A stretch of DNA of 64,000 nt from Kocuria rosea (GTDB lineage: Bacteria > Actinomycetota > Actinomycetes > Actinomycetales > Micrococcaceae). The stretch's first letter is position 1. Each line of letters starts with the position of its first letter. Shown here one piece after another: positions 8,243 through 16,229 of the stretch. Made by a program: the position numbers and the translations under genes. The DNA lies in the NCBI RefSeq assembly GCF_006094695.1, contig NZ_CP035103.1, positions 2,170,001 to 2,234,000 of the forward strand. Reading direction: 5' to 3'. The notes under the pieces are model-generated. The model was given only the letters and a program-made list of their open reading frames with translations, searched no databases and had not been told where the DNA came from.

Positions 8243-9400
8243 ATGACCGACTACGCGCTCAACGACCGCGGCTCTCTGGAGATCGTCACGGAGAACTTCT
8301 ACGACACCGAGATCATGCGGGTGTTCGGCGGTCTGTCCTTCGGCAAGCTGCGCACCTGGACGGGCAACGCGGCGCTGGTCCCGGAGCCGGACAACCCCTT
8401 CGACCCCCACACCGTCTCGGTGCGGATCGGGCCCAACAAGATCGGCCACCTCGCCCAGCAGGACGCGCAGCGGTACTGGCCCTACCTCGCGCGGGTCATC
8501 GCGTCCGGCTACACGCCGGTGGCGCCGCTGAAGCTGGAGGCCACGGTGCTGCGCCAGGACGGGCAGGCGGAGGTCGACGCCGCGGCGCGGCTGTCGATCG
8601 CGGCCCCGGACCTGCTGTTCCCGCTCAACACGCCCCCGGCGCAGGCCGCGGTGCTGCCGCAGGGCCCGTCGATCAAGGTCCTGGACGAGCAGGAGTTCGC
8701 CGAGTACCTGCACAGCGTCATCCCCCCGTCCGGGGAGGGCCGCGTGATGCTGACCCTGGAGACGAACAAGGTCCGCAACCACCACGGGCAGACCCTGGAC
8801 ATCGTCGACGTGCTCTACGAGCGCCGTCAGGTGGGCCGGCTCTCCACCCAGATGTCCCAGCAGTTCATCCCGATCATCGACCACGCCTTCCAGCAGGAGA
8901 AGCTCACCGCGGTGTGGGGCACCATCCGCGGCTCGGCCTTCGAGGTCTCGATGACCCTCCAGGCCGCGCGTCCGGAGGACATCCCCGCGGAGTGGTTCGA
9001 GCAGCTGCCCAACGACGTCCCCGAGCTCCTGCCGCCCGGCGGCAGCTTCCCCGTCCCGGACGCCTACGTCCCGGCCGAGGCCGACCGCTCGCGCAACGCG
9101 AAGAAGTGGCGCAAGGGCCTGGCCGTGTCCGCGGCGGGGTCCGGGGGCGCGGAGCGCGCCGGGCACGACGACGACGTGTCCGCTCAGCGCTCCTCCGCCG
9201 GCCCGGGGACCGGCGTGCTCGGCCGGGTGCACGTGGCCGTGTGGACGCTGCTGGCCATGACCGTGCTGCTGGGCGGGGTGGGCGTGGTCTTCCTCGGCAT
9301 CGAGCCGCTGGTGAGCGCGCTGTGCTTCATCGTGGCCGTCGCGACCGGCTTCATGTCCTTCTACCTCGCCCGGATGAGCACCGGAGCGGCCCGCCGATGA
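8243..9400 (+). CDS. HIRAN-like domain protein with C-terminal membrane helices
   Basis: 385 residues with ribosome site GGGAGA seven bases upstream. Residues 25-75 read like a HIRAN domain: a strand, then LVPEPDNPFDPHTVSVRI and KIGHLAQQDAQRYWPYL. This matches the family pattern V-x-E-P-x-N-P-x-D-x-x-A-V-x-V followed by G-x-L-x-x-x-x-A. A second, partly similar alpha/beta region follows (residues 150-250). After a variable linker, two hydrophobic segments (about 325-350 and 355-375) would anchor the protein. HIRAN domains usually bind DNA 3' ends or stand in for nucleic-acid recognition, so a membrane-anchored one is odd. Its stop overlaps the start of the UbiB-like kinase, so the two are translationally coupled. 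Confidence 0.75.
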   Translation: MTDYALNDRGSLEIVTENFYDTEIMRVFGGLSFGKLRTWTGNAALVPEPDNPFDPHTVSVRIGPNKIGHLAQQDAQRYWPYLARVIASGYTPVAPLKLEATVLRQDGQAEVDAAARLSIAAPDLLFPLNTPPAQAAVLPQGPSIKVLDEQEFAEYLHSVIPPSGEGRVMLTLETNKVRNHHGQTLDIVDVLYERRQVGRLSTQMSQQFIPIIDHAFQQEKLTAVWGTIRGSAFEVSMTLQAARPEDIPAEWFEQLPNDVPELLPPGGSFPVPDAYVPAEADRSRNAKKWRKGLAVSAAGSGGAERAGHDDDVSAQRSSAGPGTGVLGRVHVAVWTLLAMTVLLGGVGVVFLGIEPLVSALCFIVAVATGFMSFYLARMSTGAARR

Positions 9401-11079
9401 TCAGCCGCCGGGAACGCTTCCTCCAGATCCTCGAGGTCCTCTCGAAGCACGGCTTCGGCTTCGCCCTCGGCGGGATCAAGGAGGAGTGGCGCGCACCGCT
9501 GGCCCGGGTCCGGCTCATCGACCCCGACAAGCTCTACAGCCAGCCGGTCCACCTGCGGCAGGCCCTCGAGGAGCTCGGTCCCACGTTCGTGAAGCTCGGC
9601 CAGGTGGTCTCGACCCGGCCGGACCTGCTGCCGCCGCGGTACGTGCAGGAGCTGACCCGGCTGCAGGACAGCACGCCCCCGGTGCCGCCGGAGCGGATCC
9701 GGGCGATGATCGAGTCGGAGCCCGACTCCGCCGCCGAGGAGATCCTCGCCGAGATCGACCCCGTGCCGCTCGCCACGGGCTCGATCGGCCAGGCGCACGC
9801 GGCCGTCTACAAGGGGGTGGACGTCGTCGTGAAGGTGCGCCGCCCCGGCGTCGTCGAGGAGGTCAACCGCGACCTCGAGATCCTCGCGGAGCTGGCCAAG
9901 CTGCTGTCCACCTACTGGCCGGCGGTGCAGCACTTCGACCTCGTGGGTCTGGCGGACGAGTTCGCCCAGTCCCTGCGGGACGAGCTGGACTACCTCACGG
10001 AGGCCCGCAACGCCCAGCGGATGGCCGAGAACTTCAGGGGCGACCCCCGGGTGCACGTCCCGGAGATCTTCTGGGAGGCCTCGACCTCCCGGATCCTCAC
10101 GATGGAGCGGATCCGCGGGATCAAGATCAACGACTACCCCGCCCTCGAGGCCGCCGGGCTCGACCGGCACCTGCTGGCCGTGGACTCGACCGAGGCCATC
10201 TGCCGGATGATCTTCGAGCACGGCTTCTTCCACGCGGACCCGCACCCCGGGAACCTCTTCGTGGAGACCGGCGGGCGGATCGGGATCATCGACTTCGGGA
10301 TGATGGGCACCCTCACCGACGAGTTCCGGGACCACCTGGTGACCCTGATGCTCGGCGTGGTGCAGGAGAACCCGCGGCGGGTCGCCGCGGGGCTGCTGGG
10401 GCTGACCTCGCAGGAGCTGGACGTCAACAAGAAGGACCTCGAGCGGGACGTGGCGATCCTGCTGCGCCGCTACGCGAACAAGCCCCTGCACGAGGTGCGG
10501 GTGGGCCACCTGATGGGCGACCTCATCGGGATGCTGCGCCGCTACCGGATGCACCTGCCGCGCGAGTCCGCCCTGTTCCTGCGGATGCTCGTCACGGCGG
10601 AGTCCGTGGGCACCGGCCTGGACCCGGAGTTCGACCTCGTCTCGGTCCTCGCCCCGTACGCCCAGCGGTTCGTGCTGCACCGGCTCTCCCCCGAGATCCT
10701 GGCCAAGCGGGTGCGCGACATCCTGCAGGACGCGGTGCAGATGGGCGTGGAGGCCCCCGAGTACCTCCGGCGGCTCATCGTGGTGCTGGAGCGCGGCGGC
10801 TTCGACGTCCACCTGCGCGCCGACGAGTTCGAGCCGCTGCTCAAGCGCGGCGAGAAGATCGGCCACCAGGTGGTGGCCGGCGCGGTGATCGCCGCGTCCA
10901 TCAACGGCATGGCCCACATCCTGGCGTCCGACCCGGAGCGGTGGCGGAAGTTCCACACCCCCCTGATCGCCGGCGGCGCGACCACCGTGGGCACGCTCAC
11001 CGGCTATCTCGTGCTCTCCACCAACGTGCCCAAGGTCCGGCGCCTGGCCAACACCATCCGGGTCCGCCGCCGCTTCTGA
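9397..11079 (+). CDS. ABC1/UbiB/AarF-family atypical kinase
   Basis: 560 residues, starting at an ATG that overlaps the previous stop. Hallmarks of the UbiB clan are the KxGQ motif in FVKLGQVVSTRPDLLP, the A-rich loop SIGQAHAAVYKG, the ATP lysine (K146 in VVVKVRRPG), HADPHPGNLF near residue 280, and the metal-binding DFG (D299). Two C-terminal hydrophobic segments anchor it to the membrane. UbiB homologues have ATPase or kinase activity linked to isoprenoid quinone handling. In menaquinone-using actinobacteria the role is undefined. No quinone biosynthesis genes are adjacent. The HIRAN-like partner upstream is the only context. Confidence 0.92.
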   Translation: MISRRERFLQILEVLSKHGFGFALGGIKEEWRAPLARVRLIDPDKLYSQPVHLRQALEELGPTFVKLGQVVSTRPDLLPPRYVQELTRLQDSTPPVPPERIRAMIESEPDSAAEEILAEIDPVPLATGSIGQAHAAVYKGVDVVVKVRRPGVVEEVNRDLEILAELAKLLSTYWPAVQHFDLVGLADEFAQSLRDELDYLTEARNAQRMAENFRGDPRVHVPEIFWEASTSRILTMERIRGIKINDYPALEAAGLDRHLLAVDSTEAICRMIFEHGFFHADPHPGNLFVETGGRIGIIDFGMMGTLTDEFRDHLVTLMLGVVQENPRRVAAGLLGLTSQELDVNKKDLERDVAILLRRYANKPLHEVRVGHLMGDLIGMLRRYRMHLPRESALFLRMLVTAESVGTGLDPEFDLVSVLAPYAQRFVLHRLSPEILAKRVRDILQDAVQMGVEAPEYLRRLIVVLERGGFDVHLRADEFEPLLKRGEKIGHQVVAGAVIAASINGMAHILASDPERWRKFHTPLIAGGATTVGTLTGYLVLSTNVPKVRRLANTIRVRRRF

Positions 11080-11254
11080 GCCCCGGCGGGGCGGCCCGCC
11101 GGGCCCCCGCCGCGCGGGGACCCGGCAGGGACCCGGCGCGGACGCACTCGCGGCGGGGCACGACATCCCGTTGACTTCCCCCACCTCGCGGCAGAGCATG
11201 GCGGTGGAACCCGGGCGCGGACGTTGTGCCTGGTCAGCCGGGGGGAGCGGGATC

Positions 11255-11962
11255 ATGGGCGAGCGGAGGCCGATCACGCTGCACCTGCTGGGGAGCTGGG
11301 ACCTCGCCGTGCAGGGCGCCCCGGTGCACACCGGGGCGCGGCAGCAGCGGCTCCTGGCGGCGCTGGCGGTCCACGGCCCCCGGTCCCGGCACTACCTCGC
11401 CGGCCTGCTGTGGCCGGAGTGCCCGGAGGACCACGCGCTCGGCAGCCTGCGCGCGGCCGTCTTCACCCTGTCCCGGCGCGTGCCGGGGGCCCTCGCGGGC
11501 CGCGGCGGCGACCTCGCGCTCTCCGGGGCGGTCGACGTGGACCTGCACCGTCTGCTCGAGCTGGTCGTGCGCCCCGTGGCGTCCTGGTCCGCCGAGCGGG
11601 ACGACGCCTGGGTGCTGGACCGCCCCCGGGTGGCGCTGCTGCCGGGCTGGTACGACGACTGGGTGGTCGAGGAGCAGGCCCGGCTGCAGGAGCTCTACGT
11701 CAACGCCGTGGAGGAGCGGGCCGAGCTCTGCCTGGTCCGCGGGGAGGTCCACCACGCCCTCGCGCTGGCCCGGACGGTCCGAGACGCCGCTCCCCTGCGC
11801 GAGAGCGCCGTGCGCCTGCTGCTCCGCGCCCACCTCGCTCTCGGCAACGAGGCCGAGGCCCGGCGGGCTTTCCAGGAGTACCGCTCGGCCCTCGCGGTGG
11901 AGCTGGGCGAGCAGCCCTCGGACCGGGTCCGGGGGCTGCTCGAGCCCCGGCGCCGACGGTGA
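11255..11962 (+). CDS. SARP/BTAD-type transcriptional regulator
   Basis: 235 residues. The N-terminal 95 residues form an OmpR-like winged helix (LHLLGSWDLAVQG...RQQRLLAALAVHG...LLWPECPEDHALGSLRAAVFTLSRR). Residues 130-230 are a bacterial transcriptional activator domain of tetratricopeptide-like helices (ELYVNAVEERAELCLVRGE, ESAVRLLLRAHLALGNEAEARRAF). The size fits small SARPs such as DnrI, with no ATPase or sensor domain. ATG 11255 follows GGGGGAG. Small SARPs activate neighbouring genes through direct repeats near -35. The convergent aldehyde dehydrogenase and the SDR beyond it are the nearest possible targets. Confidence 0.88.
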   Translation: MGERRPITLHLLGSWDLAVQGAPVHTGARQQRLLAALAVHGPRSRHYLAGLLWPECPEDHALGSLRAAVFTLSRRVPGALAGRGGDLALSGAVDVDLHRLLELVVRPVASWSAERDDAWVLDRPRVALLPGWYDDWVVEEQARLQELYVNAVEERAELCLVRGEVHHALALARTVRDAAPLRESAVRLLLRAHLALGNEAEARRAFQEYRSALAVELGEQPSDRVRGLLEPRRRR

Positions 11963-12008
11963 GGACCCGGGTTCCGCGGCCCGGGCCCACGGGGGCCGTG
12001 GCCAGTGC

Positions 12009-13403
12009 TCAGCCGGCCGCGGGCGGCATCTCCAGGTGCACGACCTTCACCTGGGTCATCTCGTCGAGGAGCTCGGGGCCGTAGCCGAAGCCCGCGCCGG
12101 ACGCCCGCCGCGGCTGCGCCGCACCGCCCGGGGCGCCGCCGAAGACGTTGTTGACCTTGAGCGTGCCCACCGGCAGCTCGGCCACGGCGCGCTGGGCGTG
12201 GGCGATCCGGCCGGTGAGCACGGTGGCGGCCAGCCCGTAGCGGTCGGCGGCGGCCAGCCGGAGCCCCTCGTCGAAGCTGTCGACGACCTGGACCGGCGCC
12301 ACGGGCCCGAACGTCTCCTCGGTCATCACGGCCATCGCGGGGGTGCACCCGCGCAGCACGGTGGCCGGGTAGAACGCGCCGGGGCCTTCCGGGACCTGGG
12401 CGCCCTCGAGCACGACCGCCCCCTGGGCGACGCTCTCGGCGACCTGGCGGTGGACCTCCTCGCGCAGCCGCTCGTCGACCAGCGGCGCGAGCGTGCCGTC
12501 GGTGTTGCGCCGGCGGGCCTCCTCGGCGAGCGCCTCGAGGAACGGCTCGGCGACGCCGCGGTGGACGTAGATCCGCTCGACCGCCACGCAGATCTGGCCC
12601 GAGTTCGCGAACGCGCCGAGGGCGGCCTGCCCGGCGGCCCAGACGGGGTCGACGTCGTCGTCGACCACCAGGGCGTCGTTGCCGCCGTTCTCCCGGACCA
12701 CGTGGGCGCCGGTGCCGACCGCCGCGCGGGCGATGGCCTCCCCCGTGGCGGTGGAGCCGACGTGGGCGAGGACGTCGACGCCGGGCAGCGCCGTGAGCAG
12801 CTGCCCCACGGCGGCGCCGCCGGTGACGGTGCCGAGCACGCCGGCCGGCAGGACCCCGGCGAGGATCTCCCCGAGGCGGGCTCCGAGGTGGGGGCAGCGT
12901 TCGCTCGGCTTGTGCACCACGGTGTTGCCGGTGACGATCGCCGCGCCCAGCAGGCCCGCGGCCACGGCCACGGGGTCGTTCCAGGGGGTGAGGGCGACGA
13001 CGACGCCGCGCGGCTCCGCGACCGTGTAGTCGGCCGCGAGCACGCTGCCGCGCAGGCTGTGGCCCCGGTGCACCGGGCCGAGCTCGGCGTACTGGTGGAG
13101 TGTGCCGACCCCTGCCATGACCCCGCCCAGGGACTCCTCGACGGGCTTGCCGGTCTCGCGGGCGTTGAGCGCGGCGAGCTCCTGGGCGTGGGCGGCCAGG
13201 CGGTCGGCGGCCGCGCGCAGGGCCTTCCCGCGTTCCTCGGGAGCGGTCCGGGCCCAGTCCCGGGCGGCGGCGCGGGCGGTCTCGACCGCGGCCCGCACCT
13301 CCTCCTCCGTGGCGGCGGCCAGGGTGCCGACCGTGGACCCGTCCCGCGGATCCTGCACGGTCAGCTCGGTCGTCGGGGCGGTGGCGGGTGCAGCGGTGGT
13401 CAT
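12009..13403 (-). CDS. NAD(P)-dependent aldehyde dehydrogenase
   Basis: 464 residues, the normal length of class 3-like and succinate-semialdehyde-type aldehyde dehydrogenases. Key residues are in place: N142 in TPWND, K165 in VHKPSE, the general base E238 in ENGGN, and the nucleophile C272 in SGQICVAVER. EETFGPV follows near residue 360. The usual ELGG reads ENGG, an uncommon variant. It oxidises an aldehyde to the acid with NAD(P)+; the substrate cannot be deduced. It is transcribed divergently from the SDR gene with 221 bases between them, and converges on the SARP gene. Confidence 0.92.
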   Translation of the reverse strand: MTTAAPATAPTTELTVQDPRDGSTVGTLAAATEEEVRAAVETARAAARDWARTAPEERGKALRAAADRLAAHAQELAALNARETGKPVEESLGGVMAGVGTLHQYAELGPVHRGHSLRGSVLAADYTVAEPRGVVVALTPWNDPVAVAAGLLGAAIVTGNTVVHKPSERCPHLGARLGEILAGVLPAGVLGTVTGGAAVGQLLTALPGVDVLAHVGSTATGEAIARAAVGTGAHVVRENGGNDALVVDDDVDPVWAAGQAALGAFANSGQICVAVERIYVHRGVAEPFLEALAEEARRRNTDGTLAPLVDERLREEVHRQVAESVAQGAVVLEGAQVPEGPGAFYPATVLRGCTPAMAVMTEETFGPVAPVQVVDSFDEGLRLAAADRYGLAATVLTGRIAHAQRAVAELPVGTLKVNNVFGGAPGGAAQPRRASGAGFGYGPELLDEMTQVKVVHLEMPPAAG

Positions 13404-13624
13404 GGAACTCCTTCTCCGTGCGGGCGGGCGTCCTCCGGCCGTGCGGGCGCGGACACCCAGGGGGCCGTCCTGATGAGCATACTGATGAACGGCTCGGGAG
13501 CGGCTACGGTAGCAGGGCCAGGCCGCCGCACCCGCGGCGCCTGCCCCCTGTTCCGACGAGGAGCAGCACGCCCGCCCGCGGCACCGGCCGTGGGCGCGGC
13601 CGTGTCCAGCAGAGAGGAAGTTGC

Positions 13625-14326
13625 ATGAGTCTCCAGCCCACCAATCCCGGCCGGGTGCTGATCACCGGCGGTGCCTCCGGGCTCGGCGCCGCCGTGGCGG
13701 AGGCGGTCCGCGACAACGGCGGCACCCCCATCGTCCTGGACCGGGACATCAGCACGCTCACCGGCGTCACCGCCTACGAGGTCGACGTGGCGGACACCGC
13801 CGCGGTGACCGAGACGGTGCGCCGGGCCGTGGCGGACGCCGGCGGTCTGGACGCGGTCGTCACCGCGGCCGGCATCGACCGCTGCGGCCGGCTCGAGGAC
13901 GTGGCGAGCACCGAGTGGGAGAAGGTCGTGCAGGTCAACCTGTTCGGCACCGTGTCCACGGTGCGTGCGGCGCTGCCCGCCCTGCGGGAGTCCCGCGGGC
14001 GGGTCGTCACCGTGGCCTCCACCCTGGCGCTGAAGGGCGTCTCGGACGCGACGGCGTACTGCGCCTCCAAGTTCGGGGTGCTGGGCTTCACCCAGGCCCT
14101 CGCCGCGGAGCTCAAGGGCGAGGTCGGCGTCACCCAGCTCATCCCCGGCGGCATGAAGACGCGCTTCTTCGACGACCGGGACGAGCAGTACAAGCCCCAG
14201 GACGACTCCCAGCTCAACGATCCGGAGAACGTCGCGAACGCCGTCCTGTTCGCCCTCGGCCAGCCCCGCGGGTGCGAGATCCGCGAGCTGTTCGTCGCCC
14301 ACGCCGAGGAGGGCTCCTGGCCCTGA
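13625..14326 (+). CDS. Short-chain dehydrogenase/reductase
   Basis: 233 residues of a classical SDR. The Rossmann motif is TGGASGLG (14-21), DVAD follows beta-strand 3, and TAAGID replaces NNAG. The catalytic pair is Y145-x3-K149 (AYCASK) with the serine in VASTLALKG. ATG 13625 has GAGGA upstream. It is divergent from the aldehyde dehydrogenase, so the two could act on one alcohol-aldehyde route, although only position supports this. A strong hairpin follows the stop. The specific substrate is not known. Confidence 0.9.
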   Translation: MSLQPTNPGRVLITGGASGLGAAVAEAVRDNGGTPIVLDRDISTLTGVTAYEVDVADTAAVTETVRRAVADAGGLDAVVTAAGIDRCGRLEDVASTEWEKVVQVNLFGTVSTVRAALPALRESRGRVVTVASTLALKGVSDATAYCASKFGVLGFTQALAAELKGEVGVTQLIPGGMKTRFFDDRDEQYKPQDDSQLNDPENVANAVLFALGQPRGCEIRELFVAHAEEGSWP

Positions 14327-14345
14327 TCGGCCCTGCGTACGGAGG

Positions 14346-14388
14346 GACGGCCGGACCGGACCGCGGAAACGCCTCCGGCCCGGCCGTC
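14346..14388 (+). terminator. Hairpin terminator after the SDR gene
   Basis: GACGGCCGGACCGG pairs with CCGGCCCGGCCGTC (13 of 14 bases) around a 15-base loop, starting about 20 bases after the SDR stop. There is no T-tract. Confidence 0.55.
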
Positions 14389-14460
14389 GCCGCTGGTGAG
14401 AGCATGGTTGTCCCCACAACGGGCGACGGGTCGGGCGCGGGCAGATCATGACTGCGCATC

Positions 14461-14466
14461 TAGACT
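14461..14466 (+). promoter_or_regulatory. -10 box (TAGACT) for the 14508 gene
   Basis: TAGACT lies 41 bases before the GTG start, so the transcript would have a short leader that includes AGGAAGG. Confidence 0.5.
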
Positions 14467-14507
14467 GATGACCTCTCCCCGACCGCACAGGAAGGCCTGA
14501 CGTCAGC

Positions 14508-15182
14508 GTGGACTCCCCCCTCGACACCACGGTGGCACGCGTCCCGATCACGGTGCGCTGCCTCGACGAGCACGGCCGGCCCGTGCGCCTCTCGGCGCGC
14601 ACGCTCGGACGCGGCTCCACCGACCTGCAGGACCTGCTGCGCCGGGCCTACGCCGCCGTCCGGGAGGACTGCCCCGCCGAGACCGTCACCGTCTCCTTCC
14701 TGGAGGACTGCCGGGGCAGGCTGCAGCTGGAGTACCTGGTGGTGGACCGCACCCGTCCGAGCCGCTGGCGGCGGAACCGCGAGCGGGGCCGCGCGGAGGA
14801 CGTCCGGACGGCGCTGACGGAGGCGACCATCGTCGTGACCCTCGCGGTCGAGGCCGTCGGGGCGGTCGCCGCCGCGTCCACGGCCCGGTGGTCGGAGGGC
14901 GACACGCCCGACTTCGCCGACCTGGTCCTCGACGGCGCGCGCACCGTCCGGCTGCCCGGCGCCGTGCGCGCCCTGCTCGGCGACGACGCGGTGCTGGAGC
15001 TGCTGCGGGGCACCATGGCGATGTTCCTGGACGACGACGTCGAACAGCTGGTCATCGGCAAGGACCCCGAGCTGCCGGGCCGCTACCAGGAGACGGTGGT
15101 CACCCGCTCCCCCGCCCTCGTGCGCTTCCTCCGGGGCGGGCCCCTGGCCGGACTGGTCCCCGGGGGCTCCGAAGGGTCCTGA
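14508..15182 (+). CDS. Hypothetical protein
   Basis: 224 residues from a GTG preceded by AGGAAGG. The first 90 residues look like an alpha/beta unit (VPITVRCLDEHGRPV, DLQDLLRRAYAAVREDCPAETVTVSFLED, RLQLEYLVVDRT). The second half has mixed helices (DAVLELLRGTMAMFLDDDVEQLVIG). There are no membrane segments, signal peptide or catalytic motif that I recognise. It lies between the SDR and the MpaB-type gene on the same strand, with 134 bases to the latter, so co-transcription is possible but unproven. Codon use matches the neighbours. Confidence 0.7.
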   Translation: MDSPLDTTVARVPITVRCLDEHGRPVRLSARTLGRGSTDLQDLLRRAYAAVREDCPAETVTVSFLEDCRGRLQLEYLVVDRTRPSRWRRNRERGRAEDVRTALTEATIVVTLAVEAVGAVAAASTARWSEGDTPDFADLVLDGARTVRLPGAVRALLGDDAVLELLRGTMAMFLDDDVEQLVIGKDPELPGRYQETVVTRSPALVRFLRGGPLAGLVPGGSEGS

Positions 15183-15316
15183 GCTCCCGGCCCTGCCCGG
15201 TGCGGCCCCGCCCCGGTGGCGGATCCGGGCGCGGTCCTGCGCGGCGCGCCGCCGCGGATGTCGGAGGCGGCGGCCATGATGGGCCCGACCGGTCACCGGG
15301 ACGGAAGGGGCTCGAC

Positions 15317-16216
15317 GTGGGACTGATGGCGCCGCTGCAGGACAGGCTGCGCACGACCTTCGCCGGACAGGCGGACCGCGTGCCGGAGTGGGAGCTGGCG
15401 CTGGCCGACGGCCAGGACGCCGGGCACTTCCGGCCCGGTTCGGCGGTGTGGGCCGTGCACGGGTCGATGGCGACCATCCCCGCGGGCGTGCGCGCCCTGC
15501 TCACCCAGGCCCTGCACCCGGGGGCGCTGGCCGGCGTCGTCGAGCACTCGGACTACCGGAGCGACCCCCTGGGGCGCCTCGCCGGGACCATCCGGTGGAT
15601 CTTCACCGTCACCTACGGGGACACCACCGCCGCGCACCGGGCCTCGGCGCACGTCCGCCGGATCCACGACGGCGTGCGCGGCACCTACACCGGGGCCGAC
15701 GGCGTGCGGCGCCCGTACTGCGCGAACGACCCCGAGCTCGCCGAGTGGGTCCACCTGGCGTTCACGGACGCGTTCCTGCGCTCCCACCAGCGGTGGGGCG
15801 GGACGATCCCGGGCGGGCCGGACGCCTACGTGCGGGAGTGGGCCGTGGCGGGCCGGCTGATGGGCGTGGAGCGGCCGCCGCGCTCCGAGGCCGAGCTGGA
15901 CGAGCGCCTCCGGTCCTTCGGCCCCCGCCTCGCCGGAGGCCCGCGCGTGGACGACGTCGTGGCGTTCCTGCGCCGCCCGCCCCTGGACCCCGTGCTGCTG
16001 CCGGGCTACCGGGCCCTGTTCGCCGCCGTCGTGGACTCGCTGCCCGGGGACCGGCTGGACCTGCTCGGTCTCGAGCGTCCGCGGCTGGGCCCCGTGCCGC
16101 TGCCCACGCGCAGCGCCGCCGGGCTCACCCTGGCGGTGGTCGGCCGCGCCCTCGGGGAGACGGGGCCGAGCGAGGCGGCCGCGCGCCGCCGCCTCGCTCG
16201 CCTCGGCCTGCTCTGA
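15317..16216 (+). CDS. DUF2236 / MpaB-family oxygenase-like protein
   Basis: 299 residues. Family features are HGSMATIPAGVRALLTQALHPGALAGVVEHSDY, the DPLGRLAGTIRWIFTVTYGD block with RASAHVRRIHDGVRG, and ANDPELAEWVHLAFTDAFL. The GTG at 15317 is six bases after AAGGGG; an ATG three codons on is the alternative. DUF2236 includes latex-clearing protein and fungal MpaB, which are b-type heme or metal oxygenases. Conserved histidines in the quoted blocks could be ligands. Actinobacteria carry many untested paralogues. No operon partner is obvious. Confidence 0.85.
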   Translation: MGLMAPLQDRLRTTFAGQADRVPEWELALADGQDAGHFRPGSAVWAVHGSMATIPAGVRALLTQALHPGALAGVVEHSDYRSDPLGRLAGTIRWIFTVTYGDTTAAHRASAHVRRIHDGVRGTYTGADGVRRPYCANDPELAEWVHLAFTDAFLRSHQRWGGTIPGGPDAYVREWAVAGRLMGVERPPRSEAELDERLRSFGPRLAGGPRVDDVVAFLRRPPLDPVLLPGYRALFAAVVDSLPGDRLDLLGLERPRLGPVPLPTRSAAGLTLAVVGRALGETGPSEAAARRRLARLGLL

Positions 16217-16229
16217 GAGCGCACCGCGC

